Program-made: the position numbers and the translations under genes
Source: Clostridiales bacterium
GTDB lineage: Bacteria > Bacillota > Clostridia > Lachnospirales > JAQSXR01
Reading direction: 5' to 3'
Assembly: GCA_029256575.1 (NCBI GenBank)
Contig: JAQSXR010000003.1
Coordinates: 451,607 to 515,606, forward strand
DNA: 64,000 nt
In this document: positions 30,005 to 40,996 of the stretch, one piece after another
How positions within the stretch are numbered: position 1 is the first letter of the stretch
How the letters are laid out: each line of letters opens with the position of its first letter
Notes under the pieces: model-generated
Seen by the model: only the letters and a program-made list of their open reading frames with translations
Told to the model about the DNA's origin: nothing
The model's database searches: none

Positions 30005-31162
30005 TTATTGTATTGATATGCGAATTAAATCGAGTGCGTTGATTGCTGCATCTTCGCGTACTTTGGCGCGGTTTCCTGGGAGTACAATGTTTCTTGTATA
30101 TACTCCTGTTATTCCAAGGGTTACATCGGAACCTGTTTTATTGTAGAGTCCTCTGGCCATAGCTTCTGCGGTTTCTGCACTTACAACTCCGTATTTCTCG
30201 ATTAGTTTTGATGGGACAAGAAGTTCATCTTCTTTTGCTTGATCGGAATAGGTTATATATGCCTTTTCAATTACATTTGAGGCTCCTGGGCAGTCTGTTA
30301 ATTTGGTTACGATTAAGCCGCCTGTTATTGATTCAGCGGTTGATACTTTTAATCCTTTTTGATTTAGTAGCTTTACTACCACCATTGCTAAGGTTTCATC
30401 TTCTTGAGTCGTAAATATTTTATTGCCAAATCTTATTCGCAGTTCTTCGATTATTGGAGCAATTAATGCTTCTGCAACGCTTTCTGATTTAGCACTCGCA
30501 GTTATTCTCAGATTAACTTCTGATGCTTTTGCATATGGAGCAATTGTTGGATTGGTTTGTTTGTCTATTAGATCCTTTATTGCCATTTCAACTGAGCTCT
30601 CACCAATGCCAGTGATTTTAACCATTTTGGAGTAAAGTGAATATTTATTCTTCTTTCTTAGATAAGGAAATACTTGTTCTTCAAACATTGGTTTCATTTC
30701 ATTTGGAGGTCCAGGTAATAGTATTATTAGTGTACCTTCATCTTCCACTATTTGTCCTGGAGCTGTTCCATTCCCGTTTTGAAGTACGATTGCTCCTTCT
30801 ATTACTTCTGCTTGTTTATAATTGTTAGCTGCTATGGTGGCTTTTCTCTTTGCGAAATAACTTTTGATTAATTCTAAAGATTCTTCATTTGTCTCAAGTT
30901 TACGACCAATTGCCTTTGCAACTGTTTCTTTCGTCAAGTCGTCTTCCGTAGGTCCTAGCCCTCCCGTTAATATAACTACATCCGAACGATTTATCGCATG
31001 TTTAATTGTTGCTTCCAACCTTTTTTCATTGTCACCAACTGTTACTTGGTAGTAAACGGAAAGCCCAAGTTCGGCACATTTTTGTGACAGATACTGGGCA
31101 TTCGTGTTTACTATATTTCCAAGTAGCAATTCAGTGCCAACAGAGATAAATTCTGCTGTCAT
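30005..31162 (-). CDS. cinA: CinA-like nicotinamide-nucleotide amidase, C-terminal domain shortened
   Basis: CinA couples a COG1058 (MoCF_biosynth-like) domain (about 1-170; FISVGTELLLGNIVNTNAQY, VILTGGLGPTEDDLTKE, LLPGPPNEMKPMFE) to a PncC nicotinamide-nucleotide deamidase domain (about 255-385). The PncC domain keeps STAESITGG, SNVIEKAYITYSDQAKEDEL and SAETAEAMARG. At residue 350 the text jumps from LGITGV to YTRNIVLPGNRA, skipping about 30 residues that normally start AGPGG. The total is 385 residues against the usual 410-420. The loss is in frame, so a protein is made, but deamidase activity is doubtful. It lies directly after pgsA. Confidence 0.88.
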   Translation of the reverse strand: MTAEFISVGTELLLGNIVNTNAQYLSQKCAELGLSVYYQVTVGDNEKRLEATIKHAINRSDVVILTGGLGPTEDDLTKETVAKAIGRKLETNEESLELIKSYFAKRKATIAANNYKQAEVIEGAIVLQNGNGTAPGQIVEDEGTLIILLPGPPNEMKPMFEEQVFPYLRKKNKYSLYSKMVKITGIGESSVEMAIKDLIDKQTNPTIAPYAKASEVNLRITASAKSESVAEALIAPIIEELRIRFGNKIFTTQEDETLAMVVVKLLNQKGLKVSTAESITGGLIVTKLTDCPGASNVIEKAYITYSDQAKEDELLVPSKLIEKYGVVSAETAEAMARGLYNKTGSDVTLGITGVYTRNIVLPGNRAKVREDAAINALDLIRISIQ

Positions 31163-31163
31163 T

Positions 31164-31742
31164 TTATTTGCTGCCTTCTTTCAATACATTTAGATTTTTA
31201 ACAATATATTCTGTTGCTGAAATAATTGCAAGTGCTACAGATGCGTACATTGTGATGATACCTACATATTTAAGTAGTGTATCGAAGTATTCTAATATCA
31301 CGATATCATACGTATGGAAATTCATCCATAATAATAATACTAAAATCATTGTCATTTGTACTGCTGTCTTAACTTTGCCCCACCATCCAGCTGCCATAAC
31401 CAAGCCTTGTGATGCAGCAACTAATCTAAATCCACTAATGATAAATTCTCTACTTATTGTAATTATTACGATCCATGCAGGAACTATTCCTAATTCTACA
31501 AAACCAATTAGGGCAGCCCCTACTAATAATTTATCTGCAAGTGGGTCCATGAACTTACCGAAGTTAGTTACTAGATTATGTTTTCTTGCTAAATGGCCAT
31601 CTAAATAATCTGTATAACTTGCAACTGCGAATATTACAAATGCAATGTAATTATTATAATCCCAAAAATCAATTAGCATAAAGACTAAAAACAATGGTAT
31701 TAGTAAAACTCTTATAAGTGTGAGCCTATTTGCTATATTCAT
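31164..31742 (-). CDS. pgsA: CDP-diacylglycerol-glycerol-3-phosphate 3-phosphatidyltransferase
   Basis: Makes phosphatidylglycerol phosphate in the membrane. The 192-residue protein has about five membrane segments and the CDP-alcohol phosphotransferase motif D-x2-DG-x2-AR-x8-G-x3-D-x3-D, seen as DYLDGHLARK and GKFMDPLADK. I chose ATG 31742 because GGAGAT lies seven bases upstream; an upstream TTG at 31757 would add five residues. The 5' end overlaps rimO by 17 bases, so the two are coupled. Confidence 0.95.
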   Translation of the reverse strand: MNIANRLTLIRVLLIPLFLVFMLIDFWDYNNYIAFVIFAVASYTDYLDGHLARKHNLVTNFGKFMDPLADKLLVGAALIGFVELGIVPAWIVIITISREFIISGFRLVAASQGLVMAAGWWGKVKTAVQMTMILVLLLWMNFHTYDIVILEYFDTLLKYVGIITMYASVALAIISATEYIVKNLNVLKEGSK

Positions 31743-33063
31743 ATACTCTATCTCCAATCAAATCGTATTCTTTGGCATAACTTACTTTTACTTTAACTAT
31801 ATCTCCTGATATCATTTCCTCAGGTGAGTTAACAAAGATATATCCATCAACGTTTGGTGCATCCATATACGTTCTTCCAACATATACGTTTTCTTCTGGA
31901 ATTTTTCCTTCTATTAAAACATCTACTAGTTTGCCTTCCATTTCAACGTTATGTTTAAATACTATTTCTTGTTGTAAGGCCATTATCACGTCACGTCTAC
32001 TCTTCTTTGTTTTTTCTGGAACTTGATTTTTGAGCTTTGCTGCTGGTGTACCTGGTTCTTTTGAGTAAGTGAATACACCAAGTCTTTCAAATTTCATTTC
32101 TTCAACAAATTTTACACATTCAATATGTTCTTCTTGTGTTTCTCCTGGGAAACCAGTGATTAAAGTAGTTCTAATTGCTATTCCCGGAATATTGGTTCTA
32201 AGTTTATTGATTACAGTTCGAAGCTCATCTTGCGAAGTTCTTCTTCCCATTTTGCGTAGGATTTCGTCACTTGCATGTTGTATTGGAATATCAATATATT
32301 TACAAATCTTTGGTTCATTTTTCATTACTTCTATAAGTTCATCTGTAATTTGCTCTGGATAGCAATACAAAACTCTAATCCAATCCAATTCTTTTATCTG
32401 GCACATTTTTGTCAGTAATTCTGGTAAAGCAAATCTGTCATATATATCAATTCCATATGCCGAGGTATCTTGAGCTACTAATATCAACTCTTTTATTCCC
32501 TTTTGGGCTAATATTTGGGCTTCTTCTAAAACAACTTCCATTGGTACACTTCTAAATTTTCCCCTTAAACTAGGAATTATACAATATGTGCAATGTTTAT
32601 CGCAACCTTCTGCTATTTTTATATAAGTTGAATAGCCTCCAGTCGTATTTACTCTATTATTATATGGTTCTGGTGAGTAATCTATATCTCTAAAAAGTGT
32701 ATGTTTATTCCCTTTTAACACTTCTTCTAAAACGCTAATGATATCGCCATAACTAGTTGTGCCGAATAGTGCATCAACTTCTTCAATTTCTTTTGTTATA
32801 TCCTCTTTATATCTTTCAGCCAAACAGCCAGTTACAATTAAAGCCTTGCAAACTCCTGTTTTTTTATATTCAGCCATTTCTAAAATCGTATTAATACTTT
32901 CTTCTTTTGCGTCATGTATAAAACAACACGTATTAACAACTATAACATCAGCCTCAATTTCATTATTCGTTATTGAGTGGCCGTTTTCTATAAGTTTACC
33001 TAGCATAACTTCCGTATCAACTAGATTCTTGTCACATCCTAAGGATGCAAAAAATACTTTCAT
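31726..33063 (-). CDS. rimO: Ribosomal protein uS12 methylthiotransferase RimO
   Basis: Radical-SAM enzyme that methylthiolates an Asp of ribosomal protein S12. The 445-residue protein has the UPF0004 cluster Cys at C10 (SLGCDKN), C46-C47 (NTCCFI) and C80 (TGCLAER), the radical-SAM CxxxCxxC in CDKHCTYC, and a C-terminal TRAM domain. SLGCDKNLVDTE separates RimO from MiaB. It sits in the common rimO-pgsA-cinA order. Confidence 0.97.
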   Translation of the reverse strand: MKVFFASLGCDKNLVDTEVMLGKLIENGHSITNNEIEADVIVVNTCCFIHDAKEESINTILEMAEYKKTGVCKALIVTGCLAERYKEDITKEIEEVDALFGTTSYGDIISVLEEVLKGNKHTLFRDIDYSPEPYNNRVNTTGGYSTYIKIAEGCDKHCTYCIIPSLRGKFRSVPMEVVLEEAQILAQKGIKELILVAQDTSAYGIDIYDRFALPELLTKMCQIKELDWIRVLYCYPEQITDELIEVMKNEPKICKYIDIPIQHASDEILRKMGRRTSQDELRTVINKLRTNIPGIAIRTTLITGFPGETQEEHIECVKFVEEMKFERLGVFTYSKEPGTPAAKLKNQVPEKTKKSRRDVIMALQQEIVFKHNVEMEGKLVDVLIEGKIPEENVYVGRTYMDAPNVDGYIFVNSPEEMISGDIVKVKVSYAKEYDLIGDRVYEYSK

Positions 33064-33075
33064 ATTGACTCCTTC

Positions 33076-33918
33076 CTAAAAACAATCTACTGCATTTACA
33101 CAGTTATTCATAAGCATTGCTATTGTCATTGGACCAACCCCGCCTGGTACTGGTGTTATAGCACTAACCGTATCGAACACGTCCAAATAATCCACATCAC
33201 CACATAATTTATTCACTTGGTTTCTGTGTATTCCAACATCTATTATAACTGCTCCATCTTTGACATATTCTTTCGTGATAAAATTTGGCTTACCAATTGC
33301 CACTACGAGTATATCAGCTCTCCGAGTTACTTCTTTTAAATCCTTTGTCTTTGAGTGACAAATAGTCACTGTTCCATTTTCTCTTAGTAGTAACAATGCC
33401 ATTGGCTTACCAACGATATTACTTCTACCTACTACAACGCATTCCTTACCATCTATCTCTATATTAGAACGTTTTAACAATTCTATTATACCTGCTGGGG
33501 TGCATGATACAAAGCCTGGTTGTCCAATGCTTAAGTTTCCTACACTTATCGGATGAAATCCATCAACATCTTTTTTAGGATCAATTGTATTTATAATTAT
33601 GCTTTCATCTAGATGCTTAGGCAATGGTAATTGAACTAAAATTCCATTCACATCTGCTCTATCGTTAAGCTCATTAACTAATTTTATTAACTCATCTTGA
33701 GTTGTTTCTTCTGATAATTCAAATGCAAGTGAATTTATTCCAATATACTCACAAGCTTTTTTCTTATTCCCTACGTATACGGTTGATGCAGGGTCTTGTC
33801 CCACTTGAATAACTGCAAGGGTAGGGGGTTTTCCTTGCTTTTTTAACGTCTCAACTTTTAATTTTAATTCATCTTTAATATCCTGCGATATTTTCTTTCC
33901 GTCGATAATCTGTGGCAT
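33076..33918 (-). CDS. folD: Methylenetetrahydrofolate dehydrogenase/cyclohydrolase FolD
   Basis: Bifunctional NADP-dependent enzyme of one-carbon metabolism. The 280-residue protein has the folate-binding Tyr and Lys of STVYVGNKKKACEYIGI, VQLPLPKHLD, DGFHPISVG and the nucleotide-binding GRSNIVGKPMALLLL. The C-terminus PVPGGVGPMTIAMLM is diagnostic. It sits just downstream of fhs, giving two consecutive steps of C1-folate metabolism, as in acetogenic and fermentative Clostridia. Confidence 0.97.
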   Translation of the reverse strand: MPQIIDGKKISQDIKDELKLKVETLKKQGKPPTLAVIQVGQDPASTVYVGNKKKACEYIGINSLAFELSEETTQDELIKLVNELNDRADVNGILVQLPLPKHLDESIIINTIDPKKDVDGFHPISVGNLSIGQPGFVSCTPAGIIELLKRSNIEIDGKECVVVGRSNIVGKPMALLLLRENGTVTICHSKTKDLKEVTRRADILVVAIGKPNFITKEYVKDGAVIIDVGIHRNQVNKLCGDVDYLDVFDTVSAITPVPGGVGPMTIAMLMNNCVNAVDCF

Positions 33919-33942
33919 AACTTTTCTCCTTTTGGGGATCGT

Positions 33943-35613
33943 CTAGAACAATCCAACAATAACTCCATTTTCATCAACATCAATGCGTTCCGCTGCTGGG
34001 ACTTTAGGTAATCCTGGCATAGTCATTACTGCTCCTGTAATCGCTACAATAAATCCTGCTCCGGCAGATACATATAAGTCTCTAACATTAATTGTAAAGC
34101 CTGTAGGTCTACCAAGTAGGTTTGGATTATCTGAGAATGAATATTGTGTTTTTGCCATACAAATTGGCAACTTATCAAATCCTAATTCTTCTAATTTCTT
34201 AATTGTTTTATTTACAGCTGAATCAAAAGTAACTCCTTCAGCTCCATATATCTTTGTTGCTATTGTACTTATTTTTTCCTTTATTGATAAATTCAAATCA
34301 TATAAAGGTGTAAAATTACTCTGTTTATTGTCTAGTGTATATATTACTTTCTTTGCAAGTTCAATTCCACCTTTACCACCCTCAGCCCACACATTTGACA
34401 GAGCAAATTCGCAACCAAGGTTTTCACAGAATTCTTTCACATAATCTAACTCAGCTTGCGTATCGGTAGTAAATGCATTTAAAGTTACTACGATTGGCAC
34501 GTTATATTGTTGAAGATTCTCTATATGTTTTTCAAGATTTACGATACCTTTTTGTAATGCATCCAAATCTTCTGTCGATAAATCTGACTTTGAAACTCCA
34601 CCATTATACTTTAAAGCTCTTATAGTTGCAACTAATACTATTGCATCCGGGTTAAGATCTGGTTTTCTACATTTAATATCTAGGAACTTCTCAGCTCCTA
34701 AATCAGCACCAAAACCTGCCTCAGTTACTACGATGTCAGCTAATTTGAGTGCCATTCTAGTTGCAATTACGCTATTGCATCCATGGGCAATATTTGCAAA
34801 TGGACCACCATGTATGATAGCTGGTGTATGTTCTAATGTTTGAATTAGATTTGGTTTTAACGCATCTTTTAAAAGTGCAGTCATGGCACCTGTTGCTTTG
34901 AGTTCATCCGCTGTAACTGGATTTCCTTCATATGTGTAAGCAACGATTATCTTAGATAATCGGTCTCTCAAATCACTGAGATCATCTGCTAAGCATAGAA
35001 TTGCCATAACTTCCGATGCAACTGTTATTACAAATCCGTCTTGTCTTGGTATTCCTTGTGTCTTACCGCCAAGACCTACTATAATATTTCTAAGAACTCT
35101 ATCGTTCATATCGACTGCACGTTTCCAAACAACTTGACGTGGATCAATTCCTAGTTTGTTTCCATGTTGAATGTGATTATCAAGCATAGCAGCAAGAAGA
35201 TTATTTGCAGAGGTTATTGCATGAAAGTCTCCAGTAAAGTGAAGATTCAAATCCTCCATAGGAACAACTTGTGCATAACCACCACCTGCAGCACCACCCT
35301 TAACGCCAAAGCAAGGTCCTAGGGATGGTTCTCTTAAAGCGATTACAGCCTTCTTGTCTAATAATCCAAGAGCTTGTCCAAGTCCAACTGTAGTAGTAGT
35401 CTTACCCTCACCCGCAGGGGTCGGATTAATTGCTGTTACTAATACAAGTTTACCACTTTTGTTGTTCTTTACTCTTTCCCATAGTTCATCTGAAAGCTTT
35501 GCCTTATTCTTCCCATAAAAATCTAATTCTTCTTCTTCAATATTTAGTCTCTTTGCAACTTCCTTAATATGAAGTAATTTAGCCTCTTGTGCAATTTGAA
35601 TATCTGTTTTCAT
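33943..35613 (-). CDS. fhs: Formate-tetrahydrofolate ligase
   Basis: ATP-dependent formyl-THF synthetase. The full-length 556-residue protein has [18 protein letters not shown] (P-loop), [31 protein letters not shown], and C-terminal [11 protein letters not shown]. With folD it forms a small C1 operon, probably serving purine and methyl-group supply. ATG 35613 has a good ribosome binding site and starts ten bases after the ftsK stop. Confidence 0.98.
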   Translation of the reverse strand: MKTDIQIAQEAKLLHIKEVAKRLNIEEEELDFYGKNKAKLSDELWERVKNNKSGKLVLVTAINPTPAGEGKTTTTVGLGQALGLLDKKAVIALREPSLGPCFGVKGGAAGGGYAQVVPMEDLNLHFTGDFHAITSANNLLAAMLDNHIQHGNKLGIDPRQVVWKRAVDMNDRVLRNIIVGLGGKTQGIPRQDGFVITVASEVMAILCLADDLSDLRDRLSKIIVAYTYEGNPVTADELKATGAMTALLKDALKPNLIQTLEHTPAIIHGGPFANIAHGCNSVIATRMALKLADIVVTEAGFGADLGAEKFLDIKCRKPDLNPDAIVLVATIRALKYNGGVSKSDLSTEDLDALQKGIVNLEKHIENLQQYNVPIVVTLNAFTTDTQAELDYVKEFCENLGCEFALSNVWAEGGKGGIELAKKVIYTLDNKQSNFTPLYDLNLSIKEKISTIATKIYGAEGVTFDSAVNKTIKKLEELGFDKLPICMAKTQYSFSDNPNLLGRPTGFTINVRDLYVSAGAGFIVAITGAVMTMPGLPKVPAAERIDVDENGVIVGLF

Positions 35614-35622
35614 CTTAACCTC

Positions 35623-38046
35623 CTAGAAATTTATATATTCCTCAAATTGATCTATTGTCATTATAATAATTCTCGGTTTTGTTCCATCTTCTGGTCCAAC
35701 TACACCTGCTTCTTCTAATTGATCCATAATTCTTGACGCCCTATTAAATCCAACTCGAAACATTCTTTGTATCATACCAATCGATGCTTTATCTTTCTCA
35801 ATTACAAGTCGAGCAGCATCTTCAAAATATTCGTCTTGGCTTGAATTATCGTCAGGTTTTTGTTCTGTTTTAGCCGAAGCTATTTTATTAATAACAGTTT
35901 CATTATATTGAGTGATTTGATTTCTTCCTAAGAACTCAACCACATTACTAACTTCTTTATCCGAAATAAAGGCTCCTTGAACACGGATCGGCTTTTGCAT
36001 TCCTACAGGGTAGAATAACATATCCCCTTTTCCAAGTAATTTCTCAGCACCATTCATATCTATTATCGTCCTAGAGTCAATTCCAGATGATACGGCGAAC
36101 GAAATTCTCGACGGAACATTTGCCTTAATTAATCCAGTAATAACATTTACGGATGGTCTTTGCGTTGCGAGAACCAAATGGATGCCAGCGGCTCTTGCCA
36201 TTTGAGCAAGTCGACATATTGCATCTTCTACTTCGCCAGGAGCAACCATCATAAGGTCAGCTAATTCGTCAACAATTACTACTATCTGTGGTAATTTCTC
36301 TGTTTCACCTTGTTCTAATGCCTTTGCATTATAACCTTTTAAATCTCTAACATTAAATTCTGCAAATTTCTTATATCGGTCAGTCATCTCCATTACTGCC
36401 CAGTTTAATGCAGCTGCTGCTTTTTTAGGATCCGTTACAACTGGTATTAATAGATGTGGTATCCCATTATATACACTTAATTCAACAACTTTAGGATCAA
36501 TCATAATAAGCCTTACATCAGAAGGTTTTGATTTGTATAGAATACTTGCGATTAGTGTATTGATACAAACAGACTTACCAGACCCAGTTGCACCTGCGAT
36601 GAGTAGGTGGGGCATCTTCGCAATGTCTGTTACGATTACTTGTCCAGAAACATCTTTCCCTACCGCAAACGTGAGGTCAGAAGGGAATTTCTTAAATTCA
36701 TCACTCTCGATTATATCTCTAAGCAAAACAGCTTGTGTCTCTTTGTTTGGTACTTCTATTCCAACAGCTGCTTTTCCTGGTATTGGCGCTTCTATTCTTA
36801 TATCGGAGGCTTCAAGATTTAACTTTATATCATCTTGAAGTGCAACGATTTTACTTACCTTGGTTCCTTGTTCTGGTTGTAATTCATATCGGGTTACAGC
36901 TGGTCCACAGCTCACATGTGTAACCGTAACCTTTACCCCAAAGTTTTCTAAGGTTTGTTGAAGCTTGAGCGCACTTTCTCGATAAAACTGTTTTGATTGA
37001 GCAGTAACACTAGCACCCTTTGTTAACAAATCAATTGGTGGAAAGAAATACTCTGCAATTTCTTGAGGTTGTGTTGTTTTCATTTCTAAAGCCTCAATCG
37101 GCTCAACAACTTCTTTTTTCTTCTTAACTAACTCCTTTATTGCTTCTGCTGGTTTCTCTGTTGTCTTCGTATGCATCGTTAATTGAACAAATGGGTCAAC
37201 CTCGGTCTCTACTTCTAGAGTGTCACCCGCAAACGTTGGCTCCAATACGAGAGCAGTTGGAGTTTCTGGAGCAATATCTTCTTTTGGAATTGTAACACGT
37301 TCAAGTAAGACGGAAGTATCTTCTGATGCATAGGTTTTATTTTTTCTTGCTTTCTTTTCTTCCATCTTTTCATATGTCTGGTCCATTATCTTTCCAGCTT
37401 CTTCATATGATGTAGTTACTACATTTTTGGTGTTTCTCGTAAATTTCTTCACTATTTCTACAAAAGATTTCTCTGCTAAGAAAATAAATAGTATGATTAA
37501 CATCGTAGATAAAACAACTATAGTTCCAGCCTTACCAAAAAGGTTGTAAAAAATAGATGTGAGAAATCCACCAACTGCACCGCCAGATATTGTGGCAGGT
37601 TTAGACATATTTATTGAAGTCTTCACTACTTCAATAAATTCTTGATTTTTATCATATGCTGTCGCTAAGACTTGTAAAAATGTTGCTAATACCACCATCA
37701 ATAGGATGGAGCATAGTATTTTCAAGAATACTTTTCTATTTTTCTTATTTGCTATTTTATATAGAGTAACGATAGATAAGTAAAAAGGAAATATGTAGGA
37801 TATTGTGCCCATTGTTTTAAAAGATATTTCATTAAAGAATTCTCCCACATCACCAGCGCTGCTGCCAAAATATATAGCAATAAAAAGCAATACTGATAAT
37901 GCAAATATCATTAAGATAATGATTTCTTCTCTAAAACTTGCAGTTCTAGTTGTAGAACTTGTATTTGAGGTCGTCTTTTTGGGTGAATTCTTTGCGCTTG
38001 TTTTCTTCGCTGTAGACGCCTTTTTCGTTTGTTTTGCTGGTGCCAT
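35623..38046 (-). CDS. ftsK: DNA translocase FtsK/SpoIIIE
   Basis: Septal DNA pump for chromosome segregation. The 807-residue protein has a basic Lys/Ala/Thr-rich N-terminus, four membrane helices (about 40-195), a variable linker (about 205-345), then the RecA-like motor with Walker A GATGSGKS and Walker [12 protein letters not shown], and a C-terminal gamma winged-helix domain ([20 protein letters not shown]). The window has a single copy, so I cannot say whether it is the vegetative FtsK or a sporulation SpoIIIE. Confidence 0.96.
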   Translation of the reverse strand: MAPAKQTKKASTAKKTSAKNSPKKTTSNTSSTTRTASFREEIIILMIFALSVLLFIAIYFGSSAGDVGEFFNEISFKTMGTISYIFPFYLSIVTLYKIANKKNRKVFLKILCSILLMVVLATFLQVLATAYDKNQEFIEVVKTSINMSKPATISGGAVGGFLTSIFYNLFGKAGTIVVLSTMLIILFIFLAEKSFVEIVKKFTRNTKNVVTTSYEEAGKIMDQTYEKMEEKKARKNKTYASEDTSVLLERVTIPKEDIAPETPTALVLEPTFAGDTLEVETEVDPFVQLTMHTKTTEKPAEAIKELVKKKKEVVEPIEALEMKTTQPQEIAEYFFPPIDLLTKGASVTAQSKQFYRESALKLQQTLENFGVKVTVTHVSCGPAVTRYELQPEQGTKVSKIVALQDDIKLNLEASDIRIEAPIPGKAAVGIEVPNKETQAVLLRDIIESDEFKKFPSDLTFAVGKDVSGQVIVTDIAKMPHLLIAGATGSGKSVCINTLIASILYKSKPSDVRLIMIDPKVVELSVYNGIPHLLIPVVTDPKKAAAALNWAVMEMTDRYKKFAEFNVRDLKGYNAKALEQGETEKLPQIVVIVDELADLMMVAPGEVEDAICRLAQMARAAGIHLVLATQRPSVNVITGLIKANVPSRISFAVSSGIDSRTIIDMNGAEKLLGKGDMLFYPVGMQKPIRVQGAFISDKEVSNVVEFLGRNQITQYNETVINKIASAKTEQKPDDNSSQDEYFEDAARLVIEKDKASIGMIQRMFRVGFNRASRIMDQLEEAGVVGPEDGTKPRIIIMTIDQFEEYINF

Positions 38047-38162
38047 CTTATCCTCCTTAAACAGTTTTTATTATATTTTCACGAGCCCACTGCTACATGG
38101 GTACTTTTATTCATCATTTCATTTTACTATTAATTCAAACATAGTTCAAGTGTATAATAAGC

Positions 38163-38194
38163 AAAAAGCAAGGAAATTATTTTCCTTGCTTTTT
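38163..38194 (-). terminator. Terminator overlapping the ClpP-like stop codon
   Basis: 14-bp perfect stem AAAAAGCAAGGAAA/TTTCCTTGCTTTTT with loop ATAA on the minus strand, followed by TTATTAT. The TAA stop of the upstream gene lies in the loop, so the hairpin includes its last codons. Confidence 0.85.
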
Positions 38195-39028
38195 GTCACC
38201 TTTTTTAACTGCAGGTTTCTTACCTTTATTTTTTACTTGTTTTTCATTATTTTCTTCGACATTATTCTCGAAATTATCCGGATTTCGGTCATTAATCATT
38301 TGATATAATTTATCAAATGCTTCATGAATTCCACCTATTTCGTCAATTATGCCTTCATGAACTGCTTCTATTCCTACCAATATAGAACCAACATCTTTTG
38401 CAAGTTTCCCTGTATCTAGCATAAGATTTCTTAATCTGTCTTTTTGTACATTCGAGTTCCTTACAATAAAATCTAAGATTCTTTCTTGCATTCTTTCAAA
38501 ATACTCAAAGGTTTGAGGTATTCCTAGAATCGTCCCACTCATTCTAACCGGATGTATAATCATTGTTGCTGAGGGTACTATAAAACTATAATTTGCAGCA
38601 ACTGCTAAAGGACCACCTATTGAATGACTTCCACCTAACACTAATGATACTGTTGGTTTACTTATCGAAGCGATTAGTTCACTAATTGCAAGTCCTGCTT
38701 CTACGTCACCACCTACGGTGTTTAAAAGTATAAGTACACCTTTGATCTCATCATTATTCTCAATCGCAGCGAGTTCTGGTAATACATGTTCATACTTTGT
38801 AGATTTTGTATTTTGTGGTAGAACAATATGACCTTCAATTTCGCCAATAATATTCAGTAGATGTATCGCAGGTTTATTAACGCTACCTTTTAAAACACCT
38901 TGTCCAAGTTCCTGCATCTTCTTGAACTCAAATTCTTTTTTATCAATATTTGCTTCTTTATCTATTTCTTCGCTTACTTGTTCATCGTTGTCTTCATTTG
39001 TTTCTTCATTTATTTTTTTATCTTCCAT
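38177..39028 (-). CDS. ClpP-class serine protease (TepA-like)
   Basis: Cytoplasmic ClpP-like peptidase; relatives such as TepA act in translocation or sporulation. An acidic N-terminal tail (about 1-35) is followed by the ClpP fold (about 45-235), with the catalytic Ser in LGGSHSIGG and His in MIIHPVRMSG, and a Lys/Asn-rich tail. Start ATG 39028 (283 residues) has GAGGTGAT upstream. The ribosome binding site lies between the arms of an eight-base inverted repeat. It precedes ftsK in transcription order, and the pair is often linked in Firmicutes. Confidence 0.88.
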   Translation of the reverse strand: MEDKKINEETNEDNDEQVSEEIDKEANIDKKEFEFKKMQELGQGVLKGSVNKPAIHLLNIIGEIEGHIVLPQNTKSTKYEHVLPELAAIENNDEIKGVLILLNTVGGDVEAGLAISELIASISKPTVSLVLGGSHSIGGPLAVAANYSFIVPSATMIIHPVRMSGTILGIPQTFEYFERMQERILDFIVRNSNVQKDRLRNLMLDTGKLAKDVGSILVGIEAVHEGIIDEIGGIHEAFDKLYQMINDRNPDNFENNVEENNEKQVKNKGKKPAVKKGDKKQGK

Positions 39029-39078
39029 ACTATCACCTCGCATAGAGATAGTATGGTTGTTCACAAATTATTTATTCT

Positions 39079-40797
39079 CTAGATTGTAAATTTAGTTACG
39101 AGATCTTTAAGTTCTTTTACATTTTCAACACTAAAGTCAATTTTTGTTTTTACTTGTTCAATCTTTTGTGTAACTCCAACATTTTTATCAAATAAAACGG
39201 CAACATCATTTGCACCTTCATTCACAGTTGTTGCAACTTCTTCAATTGCTATTGTGATATTCTCAACTGCGGCACTAAGTTCTTCGATTGCTTGATCTAT
39301 TTTCTTAATTAAATGTCCAACTGATTTCGCATCTTTATCATAGTCTTCACTTACTTTTATGAAACCATCATAATCGCTAATAACATTTTTATCAATAAAA
39401 TCCATTACTTCTTGAGAACGTTCTGACATATTATTAACTGCTTTGTTTACGATTAAAACGATGTTTTGAATTCCTGATGCTGTTTTGGATGATTCTTCCG
39501 CTAACTTTCTAATTTCATCTGCAACAACTGAGAATCCTCTTCCGTGTTCGCCTGCTCTTGCTGCTTCAATACTTGCATTTAGTGCTAACAAATTTGTTTG
39601 ATTTGTTATCTCAAGTATCGTGTTTGCTAATACATTTATCTGAGTAACTGCTTTTGATTTTTCTAACGCATCTTCTAATCCGCTCTTTAATGTTCCGTAC
39701 ATATTTTGTGTATTATCAAATGAGGCAACCGCATTGTGATTTAATCCTTCTGCACGTTTCATAATTTCATCCGATAGCGTTTTTCCTTTTTGCGTTCTTG
39801 TCTTAATTTCTTCTGAATGTGCTCTAATCTCTTCAATAGATGCATTAATTTCTTCCGTAGATGCTGCTGTTTCTTGCATACCAGCAGAAATGCCTTCTGT
39901 ATTGCTATCAACTTCCATACTATCTTTCTCAACTTCAGTCACTAATTCATTTACAATTATAAATGTATTTTCAATTTCTGAAGAAGAATTCGATATTTGA
40001 TTTATTGTATGTTGAAGTATATCGCGCATTTTAATAGTTTCACGCGCCATAATTCCAACTTCACTTTTTAGTTTCACTAATGTGTTTCCTTCATTATCAT
40101 TCGTTAAATCTAAATTAGATGTCTTTGTAATAAGTTTCGTTAACTTCTTAATTGGTTTTGCAATACTATTCGCATACAAGTAAATTACGACAGCTAATAT
40201 TAAGAGCAGAACTGGTGCCATATATACAATAGACATCATTAAATCTCTATTTACTTCTGTTACTTCATCTTGATCAGCCGTTACTACAACAACCCATTCA
40301 ACACCTGGTACGATATAATATCCATATTGTTTGTCTTTTCCTTCAAAAACATAAGTGGAAGAACCACTTGTTAATTTTACACCATTTGCTAATTCAGCAA
40401 TTAGACCCTTTACCGAACTATTTGTTACAGGTTGTCCAACTTTTTCAGCGGTAGGATGATATAACATAATTCCATCACGGTCAGTAATATATGCATAGCC
40501 TGATTTCGAACCAGTCACAACAAAGTCAGCCATATATTCACTCATTTGATGTACAATATAATCCTTGCTATCTTCAAATGTATTTCCTGCTGCTTTTGAA
40601 TCTTTAACATGTAATTCATATGTACTGATCATTGCAGATATTGTATGCCCTACAATTCCCGCTTCATTTTCGATTGTTTCCATACTTCTTACTCGTAATG
40701 TCTTTCCTGATTCATAAATACTTATCGTTGCAGTAGCAAAAACCGATATTATCATAATAATTGATACAAAAAAAGTAATTTGTCCCTTTAGTTTCAT
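39079..40797 (-). CDS. Methyl-accepting chemotaxis protein
   Basis: Membrane receptor feeding CheA. The 572-residue protein has two membrane helices (about 5-28 and 188-210) framing a periplasmic Cache-type sensor ([20 protein letters not shown] and [15 protein letters not shown]). A HAMP domain ([14 protein letters not shown]) and a signalling tip ([21 protein letters not shown]) follow. The length and tip are normal for class 36H/40H MCPs. The ligand is unknown. It follows the ABC genes and has no chemotaxis gene nearby. Confidence 0.95.
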   Translation of the reverse strand: MKLKGQITFFVSIIMIISVFATATISIYESGKTLRVRSMETIENEAGIVGHTISAMISTYELHVKDSKAAGNTFEDSKDYIVHQMSEYMADFVVTGSKSGYAYITDRDGIMLYHPTAEKVGQPVTNSSVKGLIAELANGVKLTSGSSTYVFEGKDKQYGYYIVPGVEWVVVVTADQDEVTEVNRDLMMSIVYMAPVLLLILAVVIYLYANSIAKPIKKLTKLITKTSNLDLTNDNEGNTLVKLKSEVGIMARETIKMRDILQHTINQISNSSSEIENTFIIVNELVTEVEKDSMEVDSNTEGISAGMQETAASTEEINASIEEIRAHSEEIKTRTQKGKTLSDEIMKRAEGLNHNAVASFDNTQNMYGTLKSGLEDALEKSKAVTQINVLANTILEITNQTNLLALNASIEAARAGEHGRGFSVVADEIRKLAEESSKTASGIQNIVLIVNKAVNNMSERSQEVMDFIDKNVISDYDGFIKVSEDYDKDAKSVGHLIKKIDQAIEELSAAVENITIAIEEVATTVNEGANDVAVLFDKNVGVTQKIEQVKTKIDFSVENVKELKDLVTKFTI

Positions 40798-40937
40798 TTG
40801 TTTTCCTCCGGTTGTCTATTTGGTATAAAAAATTAAGTATTTTATTTAATTTTACCTTTATTTTATACTAAAAGCAACTAGTATTTTTACATAAAACGAC
40901 ATTAAATACCAAATACTTCCACCCTGTGTGTTTGGCT

Positions 40938-40973
40938 AAAAAAAATAGAACTACATTTATATGTAGTTCTATT
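40938..40973 (-). terminator. Terminator of the ABC exporter operon
   Basis: 13-bp stem AATAGAACTACAT/ATGTAGTTCTATT, loop four bases, followed on the minus strand by eight T. Confidence 0.93.
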
Positions 40974-40996
40974 TATCCTTAATCTTCTATTTCTAT

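Noticed and set aside
35614..35622. Folate riboswitch before fhs
   Set aside because: Only nine bases separate ftsK and fhs; there is no room for one.
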